Assembly: GCF_963678635.1 (NCBI RefSeq)
Contig: NC_087068.1
Location: 20,752,914 to 20,816,913, forward strand
DNA from: Symsagittifera roscoffensis
Lineage: Eukaryota; Xenacoelomorpha; Acoela; Convolutidae
Reading direction: 5' to 3'
Length of the DNA: 64,000 bases
Shown here: positions 1 through 10,085 of the stretch, one piece after another
Position numbering within the stretch: the stretch's first letter is position 1
Layout of the letters: each line of letters opens with the position of its first letter
The notes under the pieces: model-generated
What the model was told of the DNA's origin: nothing
The model's database searches: none
The model's input: the letters and a program-made list of their open reading frames with translations, nothing else
Made by a program: the position numbers and the translations under genes

Positions 1-3000
1 TTGGACGAGCTGGAAGCAGAACTCTTTGACACAGGAGTGCTGAAGGAAGAAGGAACAGTGAGTGACCCGGTGATTACCACCTTTGTGCCTCCTAGCTTGG
101 AAACACGCTTGGGTACGGTCCCGGCCGTCACGAACTACAGGCAACAAAGCTCCAGCGAACCAGGTCGAAGAACAGACGTACAGGATCGATTGGGAGAAGC
201 ACCGATGAGGAGGACTATTCATCCTAGGAGAAGAATAGGACCTGTCAACCCAATTGAAGAGACAGCAGGCACATCTAGATCGGACACTAGATCGGAGACG
301 ACGAGTACCAGTCGAGAGGAGAGACCGAGCAGAGGCTCATTGATGTGGTCGAGACCCATACCGTCTCCCTGGCATATATACAAAGACGAGCTAATGAAGC
401 TGGATCTTCAGAGAGTAAGCTTCATCGAAGATGCAAGGAGGATGCTGAATGGAGCGAAGCTATCCGTCAGCAGATTGTACTCGATAACCGGCGTAGACTG
501 GTTGATAGCCGCTAGCATAAATTTCAGCTCCACGACGGCCTTGAGATTTGCTGACTTGGAGGGACTGCCCTCTAACAACACGATGGGACCAGTGAATGCG
601 AGACCGTTGCAAGATGTGAGGTTGAACCATGATGAGGGGAATCGTGAAGAGAGACCAGGAAGATTCCTGACTACGAGAGCGCCGATTGGACAACACCTGA
701 AGATATTCAGGCAGCTGACGACACCCCCTGGTCATGTGAAGGAAAGAGTGTACCCAAAACTAGTGAACCAAGATGGTGATGCCCAGAGATATGGCGGATT
801 GACAGCGATAAAGAAAGATGAAACCATCTTCGCCGCCTATGACAAAGCAGAGATGAGGAAGGCCAAAATTATGGTAGTAGCGAATTCAGAGTTCGCGTAC
901 ACTTCCAAGTCTTTGTTTTGGCCGGACGTCATAATGTTGGCAGCGGTCGACCTGGACCTACTGCAATCAGTATCTTTGGCTATAGGGGTACAAAGGCAGA
1001 CGGACATGAATCCAATTACGATTGTGTTTGCTGGCATCAATGACCATCTACACAGTAGAGGTTTTCTGAGCAGACTCAGAGATCCTACAACAGCAGAGAA
1101 CGCTGTATGGCCAGCGATAAAAGACATCCTTGAGTCGATGGGTGAAGTGGTGGATGCAACGAAGGAGGGGTCATTCAGTAAAGTGGCATTGAGAGTAGTA
1201 TTCGCGTTGTCTCCGGGATATGCACATCTCCCGGATGGACTGAAATTCGTGTATGCAATTGTGGCCTTGCTCTCGGAAGGAAAATATGATGTGATCATAT
1301 CAGCCCCGAATCGCCTGATAGAAATGGAGAACCTGAGGCCACTTAAGGCTGAACTGCCTGCAGTATGGTCAGATATCTCAAACGCGATGAGAGGATTCAA
1401 GGACCACGCGCTACACATGTTAGTGTTGGACGAAGTGCTGGGGTTGGAACTGTCCAATTTCAGTCGACAACTCAAACTGAAACCGGGAATAGACGACGAC
1501 CATCGAGTGATCGCGGCAATGTCCAACGACTTATGGATCCGAGCAATGGAAGTGGCAAGTGAAGACACAAGAAGGAAAAATTCACTGGAGACAAGAGCTC
1601 ATCTGGAGGCGATGATTCTGAGAACCAAACCGGAAGCCAACCAGTGGCTACACCTGAACCCTAGAGTAGCGGCATTGGGTGCAGATGCTTTTGAGCAAGG
1701 CCCCGTGATGATCACGAAGATGCATGCTTACTTGTTGAAGGAGGTGAACCTGGCGGAAAATGCCGGAGAAAAGACTGCTGAGTTTGTTAACAGAATGTGT
1801 CAGATTACTCTGGAAACCTTCTGGACCCAGGAAATGAAAGGACAGGAGGGCTTTGAAAGGACAGACAGCATGCTAGAAGGGTTGGGAGCCGGATGGACCG
1901 CGTCCTTCTTGGCAAAAGTTTACCCGAAAGTCTCGCACTATTTGATAAAGGAATTCCTCCAAGCAGTAGTGAGAGTATCGATAGTGGAATTAATAGCCTT
2001 ATTCGTGACATTCGGAGCGGAGAGTTTCGTGAAAGGACCGGCGATGCTGCTCACCGATGGAATTCAGAACCTGCGGCTAGACGGACTTCTGACATTGATT
2101 GCAATTACCCACGGAAACTTGGGAGGACTAATGGAACTGGCACGTTTTCCAGAGCAGATGAAAGAGAGAGTGAGGAACTTGGATATGAAGAAATCCACGG
2201 ACTCGTGGAACAAGATAAGAGACCTGAGACACACTCTTATCCAGTATCTCTTACAACAAAATCGCTTTGGAACGGGAGAAGACGAGACGATTGAAAGAGA
2301 GGAAGATGTTAGACGACATGTTGGAGGCATGCCACTGTTAACTGATCTGAGCTCGGCTATGAGAACCGATCCCTTGGCGCTGATCAGAGGAGTCACGGAG
2401 TTTGTGACAGTGATCTATGGACCAGCAGTCACGTTTGCGTTCCCTGACGTTAAAGTGGAAGCATATAGGAGGTCGGTGCTGCACCTGAACCTCATATCGG
2501 CAGTGGACGGTAGTACACTGAACTGGTGTGAGCAGCACACATTACGGGAGCTCATGAGTGAAGATCTGTTATTTGCGAAAATATCGGAGCCAGAGATGAC
2601 AGTCATCAATTTTGACTATCACTTCCGTGACCGCATGGGAGAAGTAGAAAGAGGACACATCGAGGTGTTTCCAAGGCTTTGGAATCTGAGGCCCTATGAT
2701 AAAACGAATGGTGAGGTAACCAGAGTGCCTCGTCTCACTGCAGCATATCACAAAGTGAGAGAAGAGACGAAGGACTGGGGCGATTACAAGAAGCTGCCGG
2801 AGGCAATCCCTGAATTCCCTCTGATAAGAAGGATGTTGCTCGGAGCAGTCTCCGTGGTACAGACTCCTAGATTGGGAGCATTCGAAGCCAATGAAAGGAG
2901 AGTAGGGAATTTCGTGGGAACGATGGATCCATACTTTGTAGGGAGAAATGCCGCCGTGTTACAGTACACACGATTCGCATACACGGATCAAGCGACGAGA

Positions 3001-3627
3001 AGGCGAATAAGCAACGCCGCAACTCCCAAGCCTGGAAGATTTGATGAGGAATGGAAGGAATTAGGCTTAGCTTCGATGAGGATGAGAGGCAGGACCGAAT
3101 TGCCTGAAGCCTCATTAATCCTGACCAGTGTGAAAAAGGAGATGAAAGTGGGAGGAATATTGCAGACGAGAACTTTCCTAGCACCCTTCGGCTGTGAAGA
3201 AATCAAAGTGGTCCATGGAGAAGAGGAAGATGAATCGGCCGGTACATTGCTCATACCGAGATTCCAGGAAGAAGCCGACAATGACGAACAAGGACCATCG
3301 AGCTCAAACAAGGATAAGTCTGAAGGAAATGACGGACAGGGTGGAAGCCGTCAAACCGAAGAACCCATGCAACAAGATCAAGCTGGTGGGGAAGACGACA
3401 GGGCATCGACAGGAGGAACATCCAGCCTGGATTTCAATATCTTCAGTGATCTTGAGAACAATGCAGACACTTTGGAAACGACTGAGCCAGCGGATGAAGG
3501 CATCTCGACACTGGAGCCTCCGTCAGCCTTTATGGAAATGAAACGGAATTTGCCGGAGAGCAGCTCTCCTGGCAATTCAAGAAATAACGACCAGAGAATC
3601 CTCATGGAATCACCTCGGAGGAGATGA
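1..3627 (+). CDS. ORF1 of an unrecognised four-ORF block; possible SGNH-hydrolase-like region (5' partial)
   Basis: The frame is open from base 1, so the true start probably lies upstream; 1208 codons run to a TGA at 3625-3627. I do not recognise the family. Visible parts: a basic, Ser/Thr/Arg-rich, probably disordered N-terminus (about 1-115); a globular central region; and an acidic Glu/Asp/Ser-rich tail from about residue 1080. Within about 290-505 three spaced motifs look like SGNH/GDSL hydrolase blocks: ANSEF near 294, GINDH at 345-349 (GxND block) and DDDH at 498-501 (DxxH block). This assignment is inference only. Codon use is purine-rich and the composition clearly differs from the AT-rich surroundings. 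No introns, transmembrane segments, RT, integrase or RdRp motifs were seen. ORF2 follows in the same frame after the TGA. It could be the gag-like or capsid-like part of an unknown mobile element or an old viral integration. Confidence 0.6.
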   Translation: MDELEAELFDTGVLKEEGTVSDPVITTFVPPSLETRLGTVPAVTNYRQQSSSEPGRRTDVQDRLGEAPMRRTIHPRRRIGPVNPIEETAGTSRSDTRSETTSTSREERPSRGSLMWSRPIPSPWHIYKDELMKLDLQRVSFIEDARRMLNGAKLSVSRLYSITGVDWLIAASINFSSTTALRFADLEGLPSNNTMGPVNARPLQDVRLNHDEGNREERPGRFLTTRAPIGQHLKIFRQLTTPPGHVKERVYPKLVNQDGDAQRYGGLTAIKKDETIFAAYDKAEMRKAKIMVVANSEFAYTSKSLFWPDVIMLAAVDLDLLQSVSLAIGVQRQTDMNPITIVFAGINDHLHSRGFLSRLRDPTTAENAVWPAIKDILESMGEVVDATKEGSFSKVALRVVFALSPGYAHLPDGLKFVYAIVALLSEGKYDVIISAPNRLIEMENLRPLKAELPAVWSDISNAMRGFKDHALHMLVLDEVLGLELSNFSRQLKLKPGIDDDHRVIAAMSNDLWIRAMEVASEDTRRKNSLETRAHLEAMILRTKPEANQWLHLNPRVAALGADAFEQGPVMITKMHAYLLKEVNLAENAGEKTAEFVNRMCQITLETFWTQEMKGQEGFERTDSMLEGLGAGWTASFLAKVYPKVSHYLIKEFLQAVVRVSIVELIALFVTFGAESFVKGPAMLLTDGIQNLRLDGLLTLIAITHGNLGGLMELARFPEQMKERVRNLDMKKSTDSWNKIRDLRHTLIQYLLQQNRFGTGEDETIEREEDVRRHVGGMPLLTDLSSAMRTDPLALIRGVTEFVTVIYGPAVTFAFPDVKVEAYRRSVLHLNLISAVDGSTLNWCEQHTLRELMSEDLLFAKISEPEMTVINFDYHFRDRMGEVERGHIEVFPRLWNLRPYDKTNGEVTRVPRLTAAYHKVREETKDWGDYKKLPEAIPEFPLIRRMLLGAVSVVQTPRLGAFEANERRVGNFVGTMDPYFVGRNAAVLQYTRFAYTDQATRRRISNAATPKPGRFDEEWKELGLASMRMRGRTELPEASLILTSVKKEMKVGGILQTRTFLAPFGCEEIKVVHGEEEDESAGTLLIPRFQEEADNDEQGPSSSNKDKSEGNDGQGGSRQTEEPMQQDQAGGEDDRASTGGTSSLDFNIFSDLENNADTLETTEPADEGISTLEPPSAFMEMKRNLPESSSPGNSRNNDQRILMESPRRR

Positions 3628-3654
3628 ATAGAGGCCTCAGCCAGAGTACCTTTC

Positions 3655-4716
3655 TTGGGAACGCTGCCCGAAGAAGAATGGGAAGTTCATCACCGAGACC
3701 ACGAGAGTAGGACGGGATGCAAACTGGATAGAGTGGCATTTATGGAAGAAGTCTGGACCGTGGTTCAAAGCTATGGGACCCAGTCTATTCTGAAAACGGG
3801 TCTCAACCAACCCTTGATAAGAGAAGTACTGGACAAGCTTGATGAGTGTGAAGGGAGACTGAGTGAGTTGTTGATCGACTCAGCCACTGATGAGAGTGAA
3901 GCGAATTCTCCCATCAAGATGACACCACAGGACGATGAAGGAGAGGTGGTGTATCTGTCAAGAACCAGGAGAGGGACGATGCGATCAAAAATGGTGATTG
4001 ATAAAATCAATGCGATGAAAATGAAGTTAGGCAGCAGAGTGATGCCGAGGAGAGTTGGAAAGACGAAGGTGGATTCAGAAATATCGATGAAAGCTGGTAA
4101 CTCAGCGAAAAGGAAACGAGTTGAGGAGGTCATGGATTTGGGGCAAGGTGATTATCAATTGTCTGGCACAGATAGAATATTAACTGATATAGCGATGGTG
4201 CCACCCATTCTCATGGCGGGGATAAAGTCAACCGGTTATAAATCCAAAAGGAGTGACCGCACTCTGACTGGAGCAAGCTTAGAAATGGAAATACTCAGCC
4301 AATGTGGAGAGAGCAAAATGAAAGACTTCAAGCCATCTCCCATGAATCATGGAAAGGGAAGTGTCGCAGGACAACTAACACCAGTGGAATACAACCGACT
4401 GACAGTGTCGGAGACTGTGTCGATAGATGAACCCACCGGTGGATACATGGAGATGTTGGAATACCGAAACTCGGCTAGAGGGTATGTAATGGCCCTGGAA
4501 GACGAAAAAGCCATGGAGGGTTATCTGGAAACGATGTTGCAAGGCACCACCCTCAAGCAGAAGGCGTACGGGACTTTGGCGTCGTCTGACATACAGGCGG
4601 AAACGATCGAGCAGTTAGTGAGCCTTCCATGGAAAGCAGTAGTGTTGAGGTATTTCGAAGAAGAAATGAGGACTACGCCAAGAATACATGCTCTCGTGGC
4701 AGTACCTTACGTGTAA
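3655..4716 (+). CDS. ORF2 of the four-ORF block, in frame with ORF1 after one TGA
   Basis: The 353-codon open stretch starts at a TTG; the first in-frame ATG is at 3742. It lies in the same frame as ORF1: the frame is open from 1 to 4716 except for the TGA at 3625-3627, so readthrough or a nonsense mutation is possible. The product is unrecognised, highly charged and Met/Lys/Glu-rich, with a basic KRKR stretch near residue 150 that could act as a nuclear signal. No conserved enzyme motif was seen. An ATG overlaps the ORF1 stop (ATGA at 3624) but opens only a short 28-codon frame. The end overlaps ORF3 by 88 bases, with a -1 change of frame. Purine-rich composition matches ORF1, so both belong to one unit. 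Confidence 0.5.
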   Translation: MGTLPEEEWEVHHRDHESRTGCKLDRVAFMEEVWTVVQSYGTQSILKTGLNQPLIREVLDKLDECEGRLSELLIDSATDESEANSPIKMTPQDDEGEVVYLSRTRRGTMRSKMVIDKINAMKMKLGSRVMPRRVGKTKVDSEISMKAGNSAKRKRVEEVMDLGQGDYQLSGTDRILTDIAMVPPILMAGIKSTGYKSKRSDRTLTGASLEMEILSQCGESKMKDFKPSPMNHGKGSVAGQLTPVEYNRLTVSETVSIDEPTGGYMEMLEYRNSARGYVMALEDEKAMEGYLETMLQGTTLKQKAYGTLASSDIQAETIEQLVSLPWKAVVLRYFEEEMRTTPRIHALVAVPYV

Positions 4717-5837
4717 GAACAGAGTTACAACTCAGGTTCGCCTGGTTCATGATGGGACTGACTCGCGAAGAATATGACTCAGAAGAAAGGAAGAGATCAA
4801 AAGAGGAAAAGGTTTTCCTTATGACGAACCTGAGGGATCTGATAGTCCAGGAGGGAGCAGCAGTAGCGTGTGCGAAGCGGAGAGACGCTCTCTGTTTCAT
4901 TCGATTCCTGATGGAGCAGATTTCAGTACCTGCATTAAACACTTGTGTTAAAATGTTGAGGGAAGGCGATGAGCGAACGAAAGCCTTATTCTTGCTAGCA
5001 CTGCTGGATATGCAGCAAAGCAAACCGATGAGGGTGAACATGAAAGAACCGGAGGAGTTGGAACCCATGAAAAAGATAGACGAAATCAGGAGATTCTCAA
5101 ACATGGAGCTGAGATTCACTAAAGAATCTATGGGAGCATTGCCGAAATCCAGTGAATACTGTGGACCGATCAAGAAGAAATCCTATGGCTACGTATCCGG
5201 GATCATAGGGATCGCGTACAATCCTTTCCTGAGTGAAGACATACGCGATTGCTTCTTCGATTATGAGCAGGCGGTGTTGCTGAGGTTCTGGACGTCAAGA
5301 ACTGTAACGATTAAGAGCGCTACTAATCCGCAGACCAAGTTGGGACTGGTCTTGGAAGAAGAGGTGACTGCACCTTCAGTACCAAAATCCGACAAAAGAG
5401 TGGAGTTTGGGTTGGGATTCTCAGATGAATTACTGAGAACGAGCTTGATGACAGTGTGGGAATTGATGAGGCCATCATGGTGTCCTAGTCCCAACGCTGA
5501 CTCAATATTACGGGCGACACAAGACGTACAGAGGGAACTGAATGCAGACTGTAACCTGCGTGACCTCAACATCATATATAATGTGATGATAACAGCCTCT
5601 AAGAGCAACGGAGAAGATAAAGTGGAGTTGCCTGGCTGGGGACCAGAAGACTGGGTCAAACCTGGTAGCTGTCTGGCGGAAGTCTGTGGACTGGAGGGTC
5701 ACGTTTGTGGAGTTCTGGACTGTGTGAGGACCCTGGAGAAACAACACAAGCAATTGACGGTATTGTTTGGAAATGTAGTGATGAAAGCTAGAACAGAAAC
5801 GGAACTGATAGCAGATGCCATGGAGGAACCGATGTGA
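4629..5837 (+). CDS. ORF3 of the four-ORF block, unknown protein
   Basis: 402 codons from an ATG at 4629 (context CCATGG); further ATGs at 4749 and 4752 are alternative starts. The first 88 bases overlap the end of ORF2 in the -1 frame, so a frameshift joining the two is as plausible as separate initiation. I do not recognise the protein. It is mixed alpha/beta-looking, mildly acidic, and has a Cys/His cluster near residues 345-365 (CLAEVC...HVCGVLDC) that does not fit the CCHC gag-knuckle spacing. No polymerase, protease or integrase signatures were found. It ends at TGA 5835-5837, four bases into ORF4, again a -1 step. Confidence 0.5.
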   Translation: MESSSVEVFRRRNEDYAKNTCSRGSTLRVRTELQLRFAWFMMGLTREEYDSEERKRSKEEKVFLMTNLRDLIVQEGAAVACAKRRDALCFIRFLMEQISVPALNTCVKMLREGDERTKALFLLALLDMQQSKPMRVNMKEPEELEPMKKIDEIRRFSNMELRFTKESMGALPKSSEYCGPIKKKSYGYVSGIIGIAYNPFLSEDIRDCFFDYEQAVLLRFWTSRTVTIKSATNPQTKLGLVLEEEVTAPSVPKSDKRVEFGLGFSDELLRTSLMTVWELMRPSWCPSPNADSILRATQDVQRELNADCNLRDLNIIYNVMITASKSNGEDKVELPGWGPEDWVKPGSCLAEVCGLEGHVCGVLDCVRTLEKQHKQLTVLFGNVVMKARTETELIADAMEEPM

Positions 5838-7222
5838 ATCTAGTGACTGCACTAGGATTCTACAGCATGTTTGGTTCTTTAGAGTCAATATTGAATCTGG
5901 AACAGAATCATGAGGTGGTCACAGCCATCAGTGTAGAAGTATTCCCAGGAGTTCTGCAGACTGAACAGAAATACATAGGGAAATGGAGGGAAGCAATCGA
6001 GACAGAAATGAACATCAGACACAGCGAGACTTATTGTAGACCATCAGGAGCACGATATTTGGTGGGTTCAATGTTGGCTCCAATGTGCAGGAGCAGATAT
6101 CCTGTACATTTCGTGGCTGTGGACGTGAAGAGTACAAGAACGATCGTGGATCGAGCCTTCTCAGTGCCGAAGTGTGTGAGATTGGCGAGAATGTCTGAAA
6201 AGTCTTGCGAGTTACTATGTAAGATGTTCTCAGCAGTTCCGGAGAGAACCAAAGAAGAATTGGAGTCAATACTAGGAAAGAAGTTCATGGGATATGTGAG
6301 TGGGAACTTCAGTGACTTTGAGAGACCGAAACAGAGAGGATCAACTGTCACAGATTACAATGCAGTAGATGAGAATGATGAAGTCCACCGAGTGATGATG
6401 GAAGTGGAACCATTGCTGGAAGCTTCGGGAAAACGTAATTGGAGGAGCATCATGTTGACGCAAGACGAGTTTCCTTGCCACTGCTTGCTGCAGACCTGGT
6501 GGTATCCCAAGCGTAGTAATCTGATGTTGATCTGGGACTCTGGAGAGCTGCTCTCCATGGGTTTACCAGATTCATCACAGCCCGTAACGATAGTGATAGT
6601 GGGAGTTATGATGGCGATACGATGGCTGGAAGCTCATGTGAGAGAAAATAACAGACAGGAGGCACCGACGAGAGAACAGTTGCGGAAATTAGATTGTCTA
6701 AAAGATTTAGATCTTTTTGAGACAATGTGCAAAGTTCTAAACATTCCGATGGAAGTGAAGAAGATATGGGCAAGAAAACGATTGATGCCATGGTTCAGAG
6801 CTAACATGACTGCATGGTTGTACGAGTATGCGAAAAAGCATATGTCGAAGCACGGCAGGGTGTACAGTGAATATCAGCTGGACATTGGAGCAGGAGCTTT
6901 CAAGCGAGCTCTCGTGACTCATCGGAATGCAGTGACCACCGCTGTGAAAAGAATTTCCAGGACGAGTGAACGTAGTGGAAAGGAGAAGGCAGAGATGCTG
7001 AAAGAAGATTTGGAGAGAAACGTGACGTTGTGTCTCCACAACAGCTTCTGCAGGAACAGAGAATCTAACGTGGATCCCCTACCTTGTTGTAAACAAAGGG
7101 TGGAAGAGCAGAAGTGTTGGAGGACGGCTTCCAGCAGCGTCAGGATAGCTAACGACGTGTTACAAGATACGGAAACTGAGAGTGCAGAGTCAGTATCACA
7201 GGAGGAAGAAATGGAACATTGA
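5834..7222 (+). CDS. ORF4 of the four-ORF block, unknown protein
   Basis: The 462-codon frame begins at a GTG that overlaps the ORF3 stop; the first ATG is at 5867. The product is unrecognised. It has several Trp/Cys-containing segments, a basic helical region (about 360-400) and a Glu/Ser-rich acidic C-terminus ending at TGA 7220-7222. No signal peptide or clear transmembrane helix was seen; a short hydrophobic run near residues 250-262 is too short and charged at the edges. Composition and codon use match ORFs 1-3 and differ from all host exons in the window. As the last frame of the block it is followed by a purine-rich non-coding stretch. Confidence 0.5.
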   Translation: MNLVTALGFYSMFGSLESILNLEQNHEVVTAISVEVFPGVLQTEQKYIGKWREAIETEMNIRHSETYCRPSGARYLVGSMLAPMCRSRYPVHFVAVDVKSTRTIVDRAFSVPKCVRLARMSEKSCELLCKMFSAVPERTKEELESILGKKFMGYVSGNFSDFERPKQRGSTVTDYNAVDENDEVHRVMMEVEPLLEASGKRNWRSIMLTQDEFPCHCLLQTWWYPKRSNLMLIWDSGELLSMGLPDSSQPVTIVIVGVMMAIRWLEAHVRENNRQEAPTREQLRKLDCLKDLDLFETMCKVLNIPMEVKKIWARKRLMPWFRANMTAWLYEYAKKHMSKHGRVYSEYQLDIGAGAFKRALVTHRNAVTTAVKRISRTSERSGKEKAEMLKEDLERNVTLCLHNSFCRNRESNVDPLPCCKQRVEEQKCWRTASSSVRIANDVLQDTETESAESVSQEEEMEH

Positions 7223-7734
7223 CGGATGACCGAAAGACAAGATGAAAAAAGAGATGAAATTAGAAGAATTTAGAAATTTTAGAACTTCTAAACGACGAAA
7301 AAAAAGAAGAAAACAAAGGAGTGATGAAGAAAAGTTAAAACTCAGAATTGTTTTATGTGTGTGAAAAACTCAAGTGAGAAACCAAGCAACCAAGTTGTAA
7401 TTGAAAACTGAAACATTAAGTTGAGTTTTGAAATTGTTGCATTTATAGATATGCATTTTGATTTTAGTTGAAGTGGCTTTAGAGACACTCACTTACTATT
7501 TATTTAGGAAAGCTTAAGTGAAGGAGTATATTTAAATATTCCAGCCTGCATGACTGTTTTTAATCAGCTAGGCTTACTGATCACTTTGTGGTGACATGGA
7601 AGGCTTGAGTAATCTCTCGAAGAGGGAGGTTGTTTCATTGTTCTTTCTAACCACAGAGTTTCTTAGTTTTAGTATTCAGGACAAAAACAAACAAGATTTC
7701 CGAAGGGAAAAGCGTAGTAGGATAATTTTAGCTT

Positions 7735-7765
7735 GTTGGTTGGCAGGACTGTCCTGCAAGCCAAC
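7735..7765. repeat. 15-bp hairpin
   Basis: Arms GTTGGTTGGCAGGAC and GTCCTGCAAGCCAAC pair with two mismatches around a single-base centre. It lies in the non-coding tail 500 bases after ORF4. Confidence 0.7.
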
Positions 7766-8362
7766 ACTTTTTAAATCTAAGAGAAAAAGTTTTAATCGGG
7801 ACATTGACATTGGAAGTCAGAAAATATGTTTTATCTTAAGTCATATCCTCAATGTGCAGATTAATGAGAGAATTTGAAGGCTATAGTGATGTAGTATGAT
7901 GCCATTTATATTCTGCAGTGAGTCGATGTGACGTGGATAAAAGTAATTTAGTGCATTTTGTAAATTCTGTTCGATGACACTGTAACCATTTTACGAACAT
8001 TGCGTGATTCAATGAGGACATTGACCGGACTGTCCGGGGACTATGTGACATTCGACCAGAATGTGAAAAATGCAATCTCTGCAGAATTCGAGTTTTTAGC
8101 AGCGAGCCTTCCGGATTGGTGATTATTAAGAATTAAGAACGTTATTGGAACGATTGGCCAAACGGTGAGGACTGGAATATTCTGGTATTTTACAATTTCA
8201 AAACTTCGATTTATGACGTCATATTTCTGAGAAACGTCAGAAACGGCCATTTTGGCTAAAACAAGAAAGAAGAACAGAACAACATTAGCTGCGCTAACAA
8301 CAACTACGAAATCGAGATTGGAAAACTACAACGAGTTACAGAGTAACAGAGAACACTCCGAG

Positions 8363-8394
8363 TTGCAACTATTGTGCCGCTACAATAGTTGCAA
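8363..8394. repeat. 13-bp perfect hairpin
   Basis: TTGCAACTATTGT, a six-base loop, then ACAATAGTTGCAA, a perfect inverted repeat. It is a candidate RNA stem-loop or protein site in the tail of the element-like block. Confidence 0.75.
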
Positions 8395-9589
8395 GGCCGT
8401 TGCGAACAGCGGTGAAGGGTGAAAGACGGCCTTCCGGATTAAGAAGAAATCAGGATTAACAAGCTGATCCAGCAGATTTGTCAATCCGGAGGGGTAAAGG
8501 AACTGAAATTTTTATCCTGTTACATAAACTTTTAGCTTCCTGTCATGTCCTGACTTGAATTTAATTAACATCTAGATTCATTTTGATAAGGATGAGAAGC
8601 TAGGAGTTGGGGGAAAGGGTTGATCCATCTTCGATGGAGATGATGATTTTTATCTACTGAACAAAAACAATAGTAATATAATAAGTAGTAGCCCTGTTTT
8701 TAGGAGTGACCTCGTGGTCTGGGGATACTGAGACCCAGCCATGAGCTCACTGTTTCTGCATGTAATCTAGTTAATTTGAGTGTTTTGACCGAAGCCGAAA
8801 GCAGTAACGTTTTTGTCGACCCGATGTTAGAAAGACCACCGAAAAGTACTGGCTTGGTAGAGACGGTGAAAAGCATGCAAAGCTCTGTTTAGACGTTAGC
8901 CAGTCGTCTTAAGACTTAGTTTTGTCTTCCGTCGATATGTATCTTCCGGGCGAATGTTACAGAACTCTACCATCAGCTGAGAATTTTAAACGTAGAGCAG
9001 AGTAGCTTCTGACCCCTGATTTTCGGATGCACCGTTGGCGGATGATGCAGTGGTTAGCCAAAAAACTAAGTGAAAAAGACAAAAAAGCTAACCAGAATGG
9101 ATAAACTACATAATTACTAAAATAAGCTTCGCGCTCTTGAGGAGCTCTATAAGGGGAGGCAGATAGCTGCGCAAAGTTCAATTTATCGACAACTCTATTA
9201 GCGCTATTGTAAAGGAGGACGGCTAAGATAAATTAACACGGCGATGCATTTAACGCTGATATATGACTTCATTGATAAAATGATACAATTTGCTGATTTA
9301 TATGCGTTTTTAGAACGCTGGTATGGTCCTATCCAGCGTGTGCACTCACCGTAACTAAACGGAAGGGCCCCTTTTGTAACTTTTTTCCAAATTTTTTATG
9401 GATGTTTATTCGGTGCAGGTGAGGTGCATTATTATATTGGCTTAGTGACCTAATTTCGATTCCTGTCAAGGAAATTAAAATTTCTATGCTCCTCTTCATG
9501 ATTACCCTTGCGATAGCAAGGGCATGCAATCGGGTACTAGACTTTGTTTCCCGTAAATAACTTAAGGCACAAAATAGTCAAAATTAGAA

Positions 9590-9860
9590 ATGATACCTTT
9601 AGGTTCAGTTTGTATTTAATTTCAATTTCTTGTGTGTCGGGCACACTTGTTCTGTAAGTAACGAGTACGCCTGGGACGGCAAAGGTCCTGGGTTCAAATC
9701 GGACAGAATCTGTTTTTTTTTCATACGGTAAATAGTTTTCGCTTCTAAACTTTATTCCGCACAAATGAGCTTAGTGACCTAATTTATTTTATCGGCTTAG
9801 TGACCTAATTCCGTTCCCTGTCAAAGAAAACAAAATTTCTATGCTCCTCTCTGGATCGAA
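9590..9860 (+). repeat. tRNA-derived SINE copy 1
   Basis: A tRNA-like head contains a box-B-like GGTTCAAATC at 9691-9700 after ACGAGTACGCCTGGGACGG, followed by a poly-T run. The body then repeats the phrase GGCTTAGTGACCTAATT and a 'CAAAATTTCTATGCTCCTCTCTGGAT' type tail. The same order recurs at 15895 and 33470. A partial body copy also occurs at 9436-9510. Confidence 0.6.
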
Positions 9861-10054
9861 CAAAATGAATTGAAACTGTTTATCATAACAGCAATTTTTT
9901 TCGACTTGATAGGTTTTACCCCACATTATATCGGTTTAATGGCCATATTGCGTCTTTCGCCGAGCGCAAAAAGCGTTTTTCGACAAGCGATCTATTTTTT
10001 TGATTTTTAGAGGTTTTCTTGTTTTGAAGAAATTTTTGCTAAAAAGTAAATTTC

Positions 10055-10085
10055 AAACGTTTTCGCAACTATGTGCATCGTCAGG
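10055..10085 (-). ncRNA. hammerhead-ribozyme-like motif at the PLE 3' end
   Basis: Read on the minus strand: CCTGACGA, then a short stem-loop (GCA/TGC arms), then GAAA and ACGTTTG. This matches the CUGANGA ... GAAA hammerhead core. Hammerhead motifs are known at the ends of Penelope-like elements. Stem II is only three pairs and stems I and III were not proved, so cleavage activity is uncertain. Confidence 0.45.

Larger units (their letters stand above)
7223..9589. other. non-coding tail downstream of the ORF block
   Basis: No credible gene. A purine-rich tract lies at about 7291-7340, and two near-perfect hairpins lie at 7735-7765 and 8363-8394. Composition is intermediate between the ORF block and the AT-rich flank, so this may be the 3' non-coding part of the same element. 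An LTR cannot be tested because the 5' end is outside the window. Confidence 0.4.

Noticed and set aside
837-1568. 243-codon minus-strand ORF inside ORF1
   Set aside because: Antisense shadow of the ORF1 coding frame; low-complexity Ser/Thr composition typical of the reverse of purine-rich codons.
7596-7877. 93-codon plus-strand ORF after ORF4
   Set aside because: Contains the 7735 hairpin, has no recognisable domain and lies in the non-coding tail.
7321-8522. 3' LTR of a retrotransposon after the ORF block
   Set aside because: A purine tract followed by TG and a later CA can be found, but without the 5' copy in the window an LTR cannot be supported.
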